A stretch of 64,000 bases of DNA from VAYN01 sp963702075 (GCA_963702075.1 OY969703.1:2542001-2606000); one strand, 5' to 3'; shown: positions 1 through 7,743, numbered from the stretch's first letter. Notes: a model not told the origin generated them from the letters alone. Numbers and translations are program-made.

Positions 1-8
1 AGTAGGCG

Positions 9-254
9 GTGCCCCCGAGCCGCAAGCACTGGCCGGCGCATCGCATCCCCCTCCAGAGGCCGGTGATGGCGCTGGCCCTGGAGGCTTACCCCCACTGGCG
101 CACGATCCCCGAGCTGGCCCGAGAGATCGGTGCCAGCGGGGCGCTGACGCGGTCGGTGATAGAGCTGATCCAGCTCGGGCTGCTGGAAAATCACGGCTCG
201 GCTGTGCGGCCCACCAAGGCCATCGCCCACATGGAGCGCCTGAGCCTGCCCTAG
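9..254 (+). CDS. Small hypothetical protein, possible winged-helix domain
   Basis: An 81-codon reading frame opens after an in-frame TAG at 3-5. The first start is GTG at 9, but ATG at 66 (62 aa) is as likely. The part after residue 20 reads like a compact helix-turn-helix: a helix containing IPELAREIG, a second helix containing TRSVIELIQLGLLE, then a short wing ending in VRPTKAIAHMERL. No catalytic motif is visible and I do not recognise a family. It lies 10 bp before the basic small protein at 265 and may be cotranscribed with it. The DNA-binding assignment is inference only. Confidence 0.45.
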   Translation: MPPSRKHWPAHRIPLQRPVMALALEAYPHWRTIPELAREIGASGALTRSVIELIQLGLLENHGSAVRPTKAIAHMERLSLP

Positions 255-264
255 GCTTTGAGCT

Positions 265-489
265 ATGGCCAAGCGGAGCAAGAAGCCTGCTGACCTCAAC
301 CGCCTCGCCGCCGCCATCGTCGGCGAGGCGACCGACGAGACGGCCCAGAAAACGGAAAGCCAGCAGGCTCGGGCCGGACGCCTTGGCGGAAGGAAAGGCG
401 GCAAGGCGCGAGCCGGTCAAATGACGCCGGAGGCACGTTCACAGGCCGCCCGCAAGGCAGCGCGAGCACGGTGGCAGCGAAGCGACTAG
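265..489 (+). CDS. Small basic KGG-type (histone-H1-like) protein
   Basis: A 74-aa, strongly basic protein with a Gly/Lys/Arg-rich central motif (GRLGGRKGGKARA) and a C-terminal helix rich in Ala, Arg and Lys ending in ARARWQRSD. Proteins with this pattern occur in many actinobacteria and are usually annotated as hypothetical or histone-H1-like. Nucleic-acid binding is suggested by composition but not demonstrated. ATG at 265 is the natural start. Its 3' end overlaps the convergent ATPase gene by 4 bp, so the two genes meet tail to tail. Confidence 0.6.
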   Translation: MAKRSKKPADLNRLAAAIVGEATDETAQKTESQQARAGRLGGRKGGKARAGQMTPEARSQAARKAARARWQRSD

Positions 490-1733
490 TCCGTGTACAG
501 CCCGGATCTAATCCCCTCTAAGCGGACATAGGGGATCAGCTGGGGATTGATGAACTGCCACCGGTAGTTCCGCCTTACGCCGCTCTTCTTAAGTACAGGC
601 CCTCTCTGCTTTTCCGTGAACTTGGCGAGGTGGCTCTGAAAGGCGTCAGTCGTGTAGTCGCGGCCCGTCATCTTGCTCAGTGGCTCGCGTAGCTGAACGG
701 CGGAAAAGCGCCCTAGGAAATCCTTCTCGGCCAATGCGCAGGCAAGCAGCACATAGCGAAACAGCGTGCCTTTCCGGACCGACGCCACCGCTTTCGCGTA
801 TTCCTGCTCTACGGCTCCTGATGCATGCTGGAGGGCTGCTACGACGGCCGCATCTAGATGGCTCAAGCTAACCGTGCTATTCCCGCTGTCAATCGTGCTG
901 CGGCCAGCCCAGAGCCCGAGAAGATGGGTGTAATGCGGGTATCCCTGGGAGAGTTCAGCAATCCGGGTGTCGACCCCTCGCTCATAGCTCAATCCGGCAA
1001 AGCGAAATCCCTTCTGGACGATCTCCGCTAGCTCCTCAACAGGCATAGGCGAGACCTGAACCGGCGCAATGTTCCGCGCGACAGACTCATGCCCCGCCAT
1101 CAGGTCGGCCAGGGAATCGGCGACCCCGACGACCATGATCGTCGCGTCGGTGTCGGTGTCGGCGAACAGCTTAATCGTGTCCGCCATCAACTTGTGAGTC
1201 GTACCTCCATTCACGGCAACGCGATCAAACTCATCGATGATGATGACCGGCGGGTTTGGCAACGACCGAACGTAGAGTCGAACGTCGTTCGGATGCTCGA
1301 TCTCGGCATCGGGCATCTCAAGTCGCCCTACGACAGATGCAGCGACATCCTGAACAAACCCGATTTGGCGCTGCGTCACCTGGATCTCCTGGAAAACCTT
1401 CTTCCAGATGGACGAGAAATTGTCCTCGGAACTGCAAGAGACGAAGATTGAGCGCCTCCCCTGCGGCGCTTCAGGCTCCTGCACCTGGAAGGCGATCACA
1501 CGAGCCAGCGAAGTCTTTCCAGTGCCACGGTCGCCGAAGAGGACAACGTGCTGCCCCTCCGTGTTGACGGCGTCGGTTGCCTGGTCTAGAAAGCGCAAGC
1601 GACCAGCAAGGAACTCCGGGAGATGCACCGGCTTGTATGGAGTGAAAGCGTGGTTTAGCGCGTCGCGCGAAGGTGGCGCAGGAAGTTCAGGGGGCGCCGC
1701 TTTGCGGGTATCTCGGGGGTCGAGCATCTCCAT
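486..1733 (-). CDS. AAA+ ATPase (Orc1/Cdc6- or TniB-like fold)
   Basis: A 415-aa ATPase. Walker A is GDRGTGKT at residues 67-74 and Walker B is VIIIDEFDR at about 162-170. A sensor-like strand (TIMVVGVADSL) follows, and the C-terminal third is helical and basic, like the winged-helix part of Orc1/Cdc6 or archaeal-type ATPases. The fold fits ATPases that load or regulate DNA-acting partners (TniB, ExeA and Cdc6-type groups). No TniA or TniQ partner is seen: the adjacent transposase is an IS1-type enzyme on the other strand. Start is ATG at 1733, with MEML close by as an alternative. The specific role is unknown; chromosomal accessory or defence context is inference. Confidence 0.75.
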   Translation of the reverse strand: MEMLDPRDTRKAAPPELPAPPSRDALNHAFTPYKPVHLPEFLAGRLRFLDQATDAVNTEGQHVVLFGDRGTGKTSLARVIAFQVQEPEAPQGRRSIFVSCSSEDNFSSIWKKVFQEIQVTQRQIGFVQDVAASVVGRLEMPDAEIEHPNDVRLYVRSLPNPPVIIIDEFDRVAVNGGTTHKLMADTIKLFADTDTDATIMVVGVADSLADLMAGHESVARNIAPVQVSPMPVEELAEIVQKGFRFAGLSYERGVDTRIAELSQGYPHYTHLLGLWAGRSTIDSGNSTVSLSHLDAAVVAALQHASGAVEQEYAKAVASVRKGTLFRYVLLACALAEKDFLGRFSAVQLREPLSKMTGRDYTTDAFQSHLAKFTEKQRGPVLKKSGVRRNYRWQFINPQLIPYVRLEGIRSGLYTD

Positions 1734-1829
1734 GAAAGAGCAATATAGAGGCTAGAACGAGCAGTAAAGCCCAGATTTTGGGCGCTGCCGCGCAATTGCC
1801 GAGCTTTTCCATCCGCTCGCTCAAGCAAA

Positions 1830-2675
1830 ATGGTCAGTATGAACAGGCTGAGCACGGAGAAGCGAGCGCAGATCATCGGCTGCCTCGTAGAGGGCAACAG
1901 CATCCGCGCCACCGTGCGGATGACCGGCGCGGCCAAGAACACGATCGTCAAGCTGCTGGCGGATCTCGGCGAAGCCTGCGCCGATTACCAGGATGGCGTG
2001 TTCCAGCAGCTCCCCTGCAAGGTGGTAGAGGCCGATGAGATCTGGGCCTACTGCTACGCGAAGCAGAAGAACGTGCCCGAGCAGTTCAAGGGGACGCCGG
2101 GATACGGGGACGTGTGGACCTTCACCGCCGTCTGCGCCGACACGAAGCTCGTCCCCTCCTGGCTGGTCGGCGAGCGCACCATGTACGACGCGACCTACTT
2201 CCTCGAAGACCTGGCGGGCCGGATGGCCGGGCGCATCCAGCTATCTACGGACGGGCACTCGATGTACGAATCGTCGGTGCGGCAGGCGTTCGGGGTCAAC
2301 GTCGACTGGGCAGTGATCCAGAAGAACTACGCCGCCGACCCGAACCAGGGCGGCAAATACAGCCCGCCTGTCTGCACCGGGACCAAGCGGCGACCGATGA
2401 AGGGCGACCCTGATCCTGCGCGGATCTCCACCAGCTACGTGGAGCGCCAGAACCTGACGATGCGGATGGGCATGCGGCGCTTCACGCGGCTCACCAATGG
2501 CTTCAGCCGCAAAGTCGAGAACCTTGCTCACGCGGTCTCTCTGCACTTCATGCACTACAACTTCGCTCGCCCGCATCGGTCCCTGAAAGAGCGCTACCCG
2601 CGGACCCCGGCGATGGCTGCCGGCATTGCCGATCACATCTGGTCGCTGGAAGAAATCGCAGCGCTGCTGGACTAG
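1830..2675 (+). CDS. IS1-type DDE transposase
   Basis: A 281-aa single-frame transposase. An N-terminal helix-turn-helix (residues about 5-50) is followed by a DDE catalytic core. The likely acidic triad is D69 (EADEIW), D141 (LSTDGHS) and E205 (YVERQN). The C-terminal segment with NFARPHRSL is typical of IS1-like and related DDE enzymes. Unlike classical IS1, no frameshift between two frames is needed. Start may be ATG 1830 or 1839. I could not find convincing terminal inverted repeats in the 95 bp upstream or 65 bp downstream, so mobility is uncertain and the gene may be a stranded or domesticated copy. Confidence 0.85.
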   Translation: MVSMNRLSTEKRAQIIGCLVEGNSIRATVRMTGAAKNTIVKLLADLGEACADYQDGVFQQLPCKVVEADEIWAYCYAKQKNVPEQFKGTPGYGDVWTFTAVCADTKLVPSWLVGERTMYDATYFLEDLAGRMAGRIQLSTDGHSMYESSVRQAFGVNVDWAVIQKNYAADPNQGGKYSPPVCTGTKRRPMKGDPDPARISTSYVERQNLTMRMGMRRFTRLTNGFSRKVENLAHAVSLHFMHYNFARPHRSLKERYPRTPAMAAGIADHIWSLEEIAALLD

Positions 2676-2742
2676 AATGCACAATTGCCTTTGACCACTC
2701 ACCTTGACTTCTATCTCCGCCTGCCGATAAGGTCCTCAAAGG

Positions 2743-2940
2743 ATGGCGGTGGAAATCGGCGCAACCGGTGGCTTTGGCGAGAGCGTGTCCCTTTCCGGGG
2801 AGGACGCTGCGCGCTTCGTAAATGAGGTCGCTCATCCGTCTACCGACGAGCGGCGCCTGTCGCATCTAGAGCGCTCGGACAGGGCTTACGAGCACCTGTT
2901 TTCTCCCGAGCCAATCAGCGAACTCCCTCCCTCGAAGTAG
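2743..2940 (+). CDS. Putative antitoxin-like small protein (DUF1778-like C-terminus)
   Basis: A 65-aa protein directly in front of the GNAT gene, with only 3 bp between its TAG and the next TTG start. Residues about 15-50 (VSLSGEDAARFV, then a helix rich in Glu/Arg with SHLERSDRAYEHL) resemble the C-terminal part of DUF1778/TacA-type antitoxins, which bind and neutralise TacT-type acetyltransferases. The ribbon-helix-helix half is weak or missing, so it may be a shortened or divergent antitoxin. The call depends on its position and this short resemblance. Confidence 0.45.
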   Translation: MAVEIGATGGFGESVSLSGEDAARFVNEVAHPSTDERRLSHLERSDRAYEHLFSPEPISELPPSK

Positions 2941-2943
2941 TCC

Positions 2944-3552
2944 TTGGCAGCTCAGTTACGGCGCCTAGCGCTCCCCGTTGACGAGCAACTTTCCCGAGTA
3001 GTAGGGGAGTTCGACTGTCTGGGAGATGGCCACCAAGACGACTTGGTGGCCAAGAACGTCAATGGCTTCCTCTGCGACGGTCGCTGCGAGCAGGGGCTAA
3101 AGCACGGAATCAGCTCCACCTATCTCCTGCTCGATCCTGAGAAGGACCCCGCCTTGATCGGCTACGCCACCTTGACCTTCGACTCGGTACGACTGACGAA
3201 CTCGGAGAAGAAGAAGATGGAGGAGCTAATTGGTATCGCCCAGTTCGGGGCGATCCGCATCCAGATGATCGGCGTCGATCATCGCCACCAGCGCACCCGC
3301 TGCGGCTCAATCCTCTTGGAGGCCATCACCGGGCTCGCCCGGAAACTCTCCCAGGACATCGCGGTGCGCTTCCTCTTGGCAGATGCCAACGTCAAGCGGA
3401 TCGGGTTCTACGAATCAGCCGGCTTTGTCAGGAACCAGGCACAGCGCGAGGCTGAAAGAACGGATACCGAGCGGAGCGTTTCGATGCGCCTCGATCTGAT
3501 CGATCCGCCCAACGCGGACAGTCTCGACGGCGTGACATCAGTCGCCGCCTAG
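2944..3552 (+). CDS. GNAT acetyltransferase, probable TacT-like toxin
   Basis: A 202-aa GNAT-fold protein. The acetyl-CoA motif A is IGVDHRHQRTRCGSILLEAI (residues about 109-128). The first Gly of the usual Q-x-x-G-x-G/A loop is replaced by Arg119, while Gly121 is kept. The C-terminal motif GFYESAGF contains the Tyr (about 156) that usually acts as general acid. The strand order and the N-terminal 'CDG' region fit TacT-type toxins that acetylate aminoacyl-tRNA, and the gene is tightly coupled to a small upstream gene. It starts with TTG and has a basic, visibly lower-GC sequence. A plain N-acetyltransferase is the alternative. Confidence 0.65.
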   Translation: MAAQLRRLALPVDEQLSRVVGEFDCLGDGHQDDLVAKNVNGFLCDGRCEQGLKHGISSTYLLLDPEKDPALIGYATLTFDSVRLTNSEKKKMEELIGIAQFGAIRIQMIGVDHRHQRTRCGSILLEAITGLARKLSQDIAVRFLLADANVKRIGFYESAGFVRNQAQREAERTDTERSVSMRLDLIDPPNADSLDGVTSVAA

Positions 3553-3570
3553 GTCAGATTCAAACTGACC
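3552..3570 (+). terminator. Short hairpin at the GNAT stop codon
   Basis: GGTCAG (3552-3557) and CTGACC (3565-3570) form a perfect 6-bp stem with a 7-nt A/T-rich loop. The stem begins on the last base of the TAG stop. No T-run follows, so it could be a weak terminator or an end of a mobile sequence. Confidence 0.4.
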
Positions 3571-3619
3571 CACTACCACGTCGGCGGCCCAATGCGACAG
3601 CACGTCTAGAATCGCCTTT

Positions 3620-4495
3620 GTGAGCTCGCTCGCCGAGACCGCGGTCGTCTGCGACACGACCGGCTACCTGCCGACCGAGCTTGTGGCCGAGCGGGGGATC
3701 AAGACGATCAGCCTCTATGTCTCGGTCGACGGCCAGCAAGAACGGGAGTCGGAGATCGGCGACTTCGATGACTTCTACGAGCGCTTGCGGGCTTCCGAAA
3801 GCAGCGCGACGACTTCGCAGCCTTCGATCGGCGACTTCCTCGAGGTCTACGAGCCGCTGCTGGCCGAAGGGCGCGAAATCGTCTCGATCCACATCTCCGC
3901 CGGCATCTCCGGCACCTTCGAGGCGGCCGGGCAGGCGCGCGAGCGGTTGATCGAGGAAGACAAGGGGGGCGAGCGCCTGCACCTGATGGATTCGCGCTCG
4001 GCCGCCGGCGGCATGGGTCTATGCACCCTCGGCGCCGCCTCGGCCGCGGCCACCGGCGCCGACGCGGCCGCCTGCCTCGCCAATGCCGAAGAGACCCGAA
4101 ACAACCTGAAGATGTGGTTCGCGATCGACACCCTCGAGTACCTGCGTCGCGGCGGTCGCATCGGTGGCGCCCGCGCCTGGATCGGCGGGGCGCTGAAGAT
4201 CAAGCCGATCCTCACTCTCGAGGAGGAGATCACCCCGGTCGAGCGGGTCCGCACCCGCGCCCGCTCGCTGGAGCGGCTGCGGGGCTACGCGCGCCAACGC
4301 CAGGAATCCGGTGCATACGGCTGGGTCGTCCAGTACATCCAAGACAAAGAGACCGCCGACGCCCTGGTCGAAGACTGCTACGAGATCTTCGGCTGTGAGC
4401 CGGCCTTCATCTCCGAGGTCGGTCCCGTGCTCGGCGCCCACGTCGGCCCCGGCCTACTCGGCGTTGGGTCAGTGCGTACCGACCTGATTGCCTGA
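3620..4495 (+). CDS. DegV family lipid-binding protein
   Basis: A 291-aa DegV-family protein; members bind a single fatty acid in the cleft between two alpha/beta domains and can act as the fatty-acid carrier (FakB-like) for a fatty acid kinase. Seen here: the N-terminal strand with CDTTGYLP (residues about 11-18), the Ser/Thr lipid-head-group loop SAGISGTFEAA (about 93-103), the DSRSAAGG motif, and a C-terminal DegV domain ending in GPGLLGVG. GTG at 3620 is the start. No fakA is present in the window, so whether it works in fatty-acid incorporation or another lipid role cannot be told. Confidence 0.88.
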   Translation: MSSLAETAVVCDTTGYLPTELVAERGIKTISLYVSVDGQQERESEIGDFDDFYERLRASESSATTSQPSIGDFLEVYEPLLAEGREIVSIHISAGISGTFEAAGQARERLIEEDKGGERLHLMDSRSAAGGMGLCTLGAASAAATGADAAACLANAEETRNNLKMWFAIDTLEYLRRGGRIGGARAWIGGALKIKPILTLEEEITPVERVRTRARSLERLRGYARQRQESGAYGWVVQYIQDKETADALVEDCYEIFGCEPAFISEVGPVLGAHVGPGLLGVGSVRTDLIA

Positions 4496-4499
4496 GCGG

Positions 4500-4730
4500 C
4501 TAACCGCGCCGCTTGCGGCGGCGCAGCATTGCCCTCGCCCCGATGAAGAAGCCGACGGCGGCGGCGCCCATAACCAGCTGCTGTTTGTGCTCCTCGACCT
4601 GGCGGCGCCAGTCGGTCAGCTCGTTGACCCGACCGCGCAGGGCCTCGACCGAGCCGCCGAGCTCGCGGCGCTTGAAGTCGATGTCGCGGCGGATCTCTGC
4701 CGGGGAACGTCCTGGAGCACCGGTGGTCAC
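4500..4730 (-). CDS. DUF3618 domain membrane protein
   Basis: A 76-aa protein with the DUF3618 signature RSPAEIRRDID near the N-terminus, an amphipathic helix (ELGGSVEALRGRVNEL), and one C-terminal hydrophobic segment (VMGAAAVGFFIGARAML) followed by a cluster of Arg and Lys. DUF3618 proteins occur with holin-like proteins in actinobacterial envelope operons. Its start codon overlaps the stop of the upstream holin-like gene (4 bp), so the two are translationally coupled. Function is unknown; a membrane-associated structural role is the usual guess. Confidence 0.8.
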   Translation of the reverse strand: MTTGAPGRSPAEIRRDIDFKRRELGGSVEALRGRVNELTDWRRQVEEHKQQLVMGAAAVGFFIGARAMLRRRKRRG

Positions 4731-5176
4731 GAAGCCTCCTTTTCGAGCATCTCCTTGGTCAGCTTCGCCTCTTCGATCGCCTGTTCGGGCACCGGCGGCG
4801 ACCCCGCCTTGACCGCGCGGTAGGCGATGAAGCCGGCGAGGGCGGCGATCAGCAGGAAGATCCCGGCGGTGACGAAGTAGCCGGCCCAGATGTTGCCGCT
4901 GAACACTTCTTCGCCGAGCAGCCAGGCGATCCCGTGCAGGATCAGGATCAGCGCCAGGAAGGCGAAGGTGCCGGCGGCGATGCCGACGACCGACCCTTTC
5001 GCGAGCTTGCTGACTTTGGCCGAGACCTCGGCCTTGGCGAGTTCGATCTCCTCGCGGACGAGGGTCGAGGCGTGTTCGGAGACGTCGACGACGAGGTCTG
5101 CGAGCGAGCGCTCGTCGGGCGGGGGCGGCGGTCCGGGGGGCGGGATCGGCGGCGGGTTTTGTACGGGGTCGGCCAT
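4727..5176 (-). CDS. Phage-holin-superfamily (Holin_3_6-like) membrane protein
   Basis: A 149-aa protein with a Pro-rich N-terminus, an amphipathic helix (SLADLVVDVSEHASTLVREE) and two transmembrane segments (about residues 63-88 and 96-121). This is the layout of the actinobacterial Phage_holin_3_6 family. Despite the name these are usually chromosomal membrane proteins. It sits between a 44-aa protein and the DUF3618 protein in a compact minus-strand operon. There is no other phage gene around it, so lysis is not implied. Confidence 0.85.
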   Translation of the reverse strand: MADPVQNPPPIPPPGPPPPPDERSLADLVVDVSEHASTLVREEIELAKAEVSAKVSKLAKGSVVGIAAGTFAFLALILILHGIAWLLGEEVFSGNIWAGYFVTAGIFLLIAALAGFIAYRAVKAGSPPVPEQAIEEAKLTKEMLEKEAS

Positions 5177-5185
5177 CGGTCGCTC

Positions 5186-5320
5186 CTACTCCGGCGGGTC
5201 CTCGTTGTATATGCGGCGATAGGCGATTGCCGCGGCCCGCGAGGCGGCGATGCTCGCCAGGGCGCCCATCGCGGCCAGCAAGCCGCTCCAGACCAGACGT
5301 TTGACCAGCTCGTTATCCAC
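5186..5320 (-). CDS. 44-aa small protein of the holin/DUF3618 operon
   Basis: A short frame of 44 aa read from GTG at 5320 to TAG at 5186. It begins VDNELVKRLVWSGLLAA and contains one hydrophobic Ala-rich segment followed by a basic, acidic-ended tail (YRRIYNEDPPE). A good purine-rich ribosome site (GGGGAAAGG) lies about 10 bp upstream of the GTG, and the stop is 9 bp before the holin-like gene. Similar short proteins accompany holin/DUF3618 pairs in related actinobacteria. It probably is the first gene of the three-gene membrane operon. Confidence 0.65.
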   Translation of the reverse strand: MDNELVKRLVWSGLLAAMGALASIAASRAAAIAYRRIYNEDPPE

Positions 5321-5398
5321 TCAGCTCAAACCTTTCCCCACGAGGACGCGGCAGTAAACCATTCGGCCCGGCGGCGCTAGAAGATGACGCCAAGACTA

Positions 5399-5998
5399 TT
5401 ACCGCGGCTCGAGCCCGTCGCAGATCGTCGTCACCAGGAGATCGCGCGCCTCGTCAAAATCGGTCTCCGAAGCCGGGATCGTGCCGAAGATCCAGCCCGA
5501 GAGCAGTTGCTCGACGGCGCCGTAGAAGGCCATCGAGGCGAACATCGGCGCGACGTCGCCACGCAGGGCGCCGCTCTCCTGACCCTCGACGACGATCTTG
5601 GCGATCCCCTCGTAGGCGCGGCGGATCTGCTCGAGGTGGGTCTGGCCGAACGAGTTGGCCGCCCGGGTGACCTCGACGATGATCACCTTCATCAGCTCCG
5701 GGTCGTGGCGGTAGGAGTCGAAGATGAAGCCGGCTACCGTGCCCAGCTTCTCCCGCGGCCCGCCTTCCTTGCGGTCGGCCTCCTCGATCGCCGCCAGGAG
5801 AAGCGACCAGCGCTCGATGAAGAGTTCGTTCAGGACCTCGTCCTTGGAGTTGAAGTAGTGGTAGACGAGGCCGTAGGCGACCCCGGCCTCGTCGGCGATG
5901 TCGGAGACGCGGGTCGAGTGAAAGCCCTGGCGGGCGAAGACGCGGACGGCGGCGTCGAGGATGAGGCGCCGTTTGTCGGCGGGCGGGGCCTGCGCCAT
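5399..5998 (-). CDS. TetR/AcrR family transcriptional regulator
   Basis: A 199-aa TetR-family repressor. The N-terminal HTH is intact (RRLILDAAVRVFARQGF, then SDIADEAGVAYGLVYHYF), and the C-terminal half is the usual helical ligand domain. I place the start at ATG 5998 because this ATG overlaps the TGA of the nitrilase gene (ATGA), rather than at the upstream start at 6028. It is the second gene of a two-gene unit with the nitrilase, and the palindrome at 6850-6865 in front of that unit is its likely operator. Fatty-acid or acyl-CoA ligands are common for this subgroup, but the ligand cannot be read here. Confidence 0.88.
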   Translation of the reverse strand: MAQAPPADKRRLILDAAVRVFARQGFHSTRVSDIADEAGVAYGLVYHYFNSKDEVLNELFIERWSLLLAAIEEADRKEGGPREKLGTVAGFIFDSYRHDPELMKVIIVEVTRAANSFGQTHLEQIRRAYEGIAKIVVEGQESGALRGDVAPMFASMAFYGAVEQLLSGWIFGTIPASETDFDEARDLLVTTICDGLEPR

Positions 5999-6831
5999 CA
6001 GCTGTGGGACTCCGTCGCCTGCGGCCATATGTAAGCGTCCGGCTGGCGGTCGGCAAGCGAAGGCAGCGACTCGCGCACCCGGTCCTGGGCGGCGAGGTCG
6101 AGCTCGGCGGCGACGAAGCCCTCCCCATCGGGGGCGGTGGCGAGGACCACGCCCCAGGGGTCGACGACCATCGAGCGGCCAAAAGAGCTGTAGTGCGGCG
6201 GCGCTTCGCCGGACTGATTTGGGGCCACGACGAAGACCTGGTCCTCGATCGCCCGCGCCCGCAGCAGCACTTCCCAGTGGTCGCGACCGGTGGCGAGGGT
6301 GAAGGCGGAGGGGACGGCGACGATCCGGGCGCCGCGCAGGGCGAGGATCCGGAAGAGCTCCGGGAAGCGAAGGTCGTAACAGACGGTCATCCCGAGGACG
6401 AGGTCGCCGAGTGGCGCGACGACCGGCTCGGCACCGGGACGCTCGTGCTCGGACTCGCGGTAGGAGACGCCGCCGGCCTCGACGTCGAACATGTGGATCT
6501 TGCGGTAGACGGCGAGGTCTTCGCCGTCGGGACCGATCAGGACCGAGGTGTTGAAATCCTTCTCGCCGTCGGCGCCACGCTCGGAGATGCTGCCGGCGAG
6601 TAGATGGATGTCGAGCTCGCGGGCCCAGCCGCGGGCCGCAGTCAGGCTCGGGCCGTCGAGCGGCTCGGCCCCCGCGACCAATTCCTCACCGCCGGCCAGC
6701 AGGTTCCACTTCTCGGGCAGGGCGACGAATTCGGCTCCGCCCGCCGCTGCCTCCCGCACCAGGCGCTCGGCCGCGGCGAGGTTCCGCTGCTTGTCCCCGT
6801 TTGAATTCAGCTGTACCGCGGCTACGCGCAC
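5998..6831 (-). CDS. Carbon-nitrogen hydrolase (nitrilase/omega-amidase family)
   Basis: A 277-aa nitrilase-superfamily amidase. The catalytic triad is visible: Glu40 (VALPEKW), Lys111 (VYRKIHMFD) and Cys151 (GMTVCYDLRFPE). Length and the YRKIHMFDVE motif fit the Nit1/Nit2 branch, which hydrolyses small amides such as alpha-ketoglutaramate or deaminated glutathione. Start ATG 6831; the gene is followed by the TetR gene with an ATGA overlap. It is preceded by a perfect palindrome, suggesting TetR autoregulation of the pair. Confidence 0.9.
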   Translation of the reverse strand: MRVAAVQLNSNGDKQRNLAAAERLVREAAAGGAEFVALPEKWNLLAGGEELVAGAEPLDGPSLTAARGWARELDIHLLAGSISERGADGEKDFNTSVLIGPDGEDLAVYRKIHMFDVEAGGVSYRESEHERPGAEPVVAPLGDLVLGMTVCYDLRFPELFRILALRGARIVAVPSAFTLATGRDHWEVLLRARAIEDQVFVVAPNQSGEAPPHYSSFGRSMVVDPWGVVLATAPDGEGFVAAELDLAAQDRVRESLPSLADRQPDAYIWPQATESHS

Positions 6832-6849
6832 CAGGTCTGTCCTCCGGTT

Positions 6850-6865
6850 GATTGACCCGTCAATC
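6850..6865. promoter_or_regulatory. Perfect palindrome, probable TetR operator
   Basis: GATTGAC-CC-GTCAATC is a perfect 7+7 bp palindrome located 19 bp upstream of the nitrilase start codon, in front of the nitrilase-tetR pair. Symmetry, size and position are those of a TetR-family operator. Binding by the TetR at 5399 is inference. Confidence 0.6.
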
Positions 6866-6906
6866 GGCTATCCCAGTATATGAGCGCCTAGGCGCTTGGC
6901 GCGGCG

Positions 6907-7743
6907 CTAGAGGTTCAGCTGGCGAGCGACGATCCAGTCGAACAGGGGACTGGGAATCAGTGGTTGCACCCGTGCCTGCACCTTGGCGTCGAGCCCGACG
7001 AGGTAGCGGCTCTTGGGTCGCGGCGATTCGAGGGCGTGGGCGATCGCCTTCGCCACCTTCTCCGGTGGGATCCCGCGTTCGGCGGTGTCCTCGATCACCT
7101 TGCGGAACTTGTCCAGCGCCGCCCCGTAGAGCAGGTTCGTCTTCGGCGCCTTGGCTTCGATGTCCTCGGCTTTGCGCTGCCCCCGCTCCCAGATCGGGGT
7201 GTCGATCGAGCCCGGCTCGACGATCGCGACCTTCAGGCCCCAGGGGCGCAGCTCCTGGCGAAAGACGTCGCCGATCGCCTCGGTCGCGAACTTCGAAGCG
7301 TGGTAAGGGCCGCCGAAGGGAAAGGCGATCCGGCCGCCAATCGAGCTGAGAAAGACAACTCGCCCTTCGGCCCGGCGGATCTCTGCCAGCATCGCCTGCG
7401 TCACCGCCACATAAGCGATCAAGTTGACCTCGAGCTGGTGGCGCAGATCATCCAGCGGCACCGTCTCCAGCGGTCCTGGGACCGCAACTCCGGCGTTGTT
7501 GACGAGGCCGTCGAGGCCACCGTCGGTCTCACGCTCGATCAACTCGGCCGCGGCGGCAATCTGCTCGGCGTCGGTGACGTCGAGGGTGACCGGCGCAAGC
7601 CGCACCGAGGCCTCGGCGCGCAGGGAAGCGGCGTCCTCCTCCTTGCGCACGCCGGCGAAGACCTTCCAGCCGGAGGCGTCGAGGCGCAGCGCAGTGGCGC
7701 GGCCGATGCCAGTCGAGGCTCCGGTGACGAGGACCGATTGCAT
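6907..7743 (-). CDS. Short-chain dehydrogenase/reductase (SDR)
   Basis: A 278-aa classical SDR. The cofactor motif TGASTGIG is at residues 7-14, NNAG follows near 90, and the active-site segment is SSIGG...YHASK, with Tyr and Lys intact. The C-terminal end (PSPLFDWIVARQL) is longer than in FabG enzymes and resembles the 11-beta-HSD/retinol-dehydrogenase-like group acting on hydrophobic alcohols or ketones. Start ATG 7743; it is a single gene with no coupled neighbour. The substrate cannot be predicted. Confidence 0.85.
   Translation of the reverse strand: MQSVLVTGASTGIGRATALRLDASGWKVFAGVRKEEDAASLRAEASVRLAPVTLDVTDAEQIAAAAELIERETDGGLDGLVNNAGVAVPGPLETVPLDDLRHQLEVNLIAYVAVTQAMLAEIRRAEGRVVFLSSIGGRIAFPFGGPYHASKFATEAIGDVFRQELRPWGLKVAIVEPGSIDTPIWERGQRKAEDIEAKAPKTNLLYGAALDKFRKVIEDTAERGIPPEKVAKAIAHALESPRPKSRYLVGLDAKVQARVQPLIPSPLFDWIVARQLNL

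Noticed and set aside
486..2675. Tn7/Mu-like TniA-TniB transposition module
   Set aside because: The ATPase is TniB-like in its motifs only; the adjacent transposase is of IS1 type and no TniA or TniQ is present.
1734..2742. Terminal inverted repeats for the IS1-type transposase
   Set aside because: Only a CAATTGCC core is shared left (about 1793) and right (about 2683). It is itself palindromic and too short; no longer match or target duplication was found.
4500..5320. Prophage lysis cassette
   Set aside because: The holin-type protein belongs to a chromosomal actinobacterial family found with DUF3618. No endolysin or other phage gene lies nearby.
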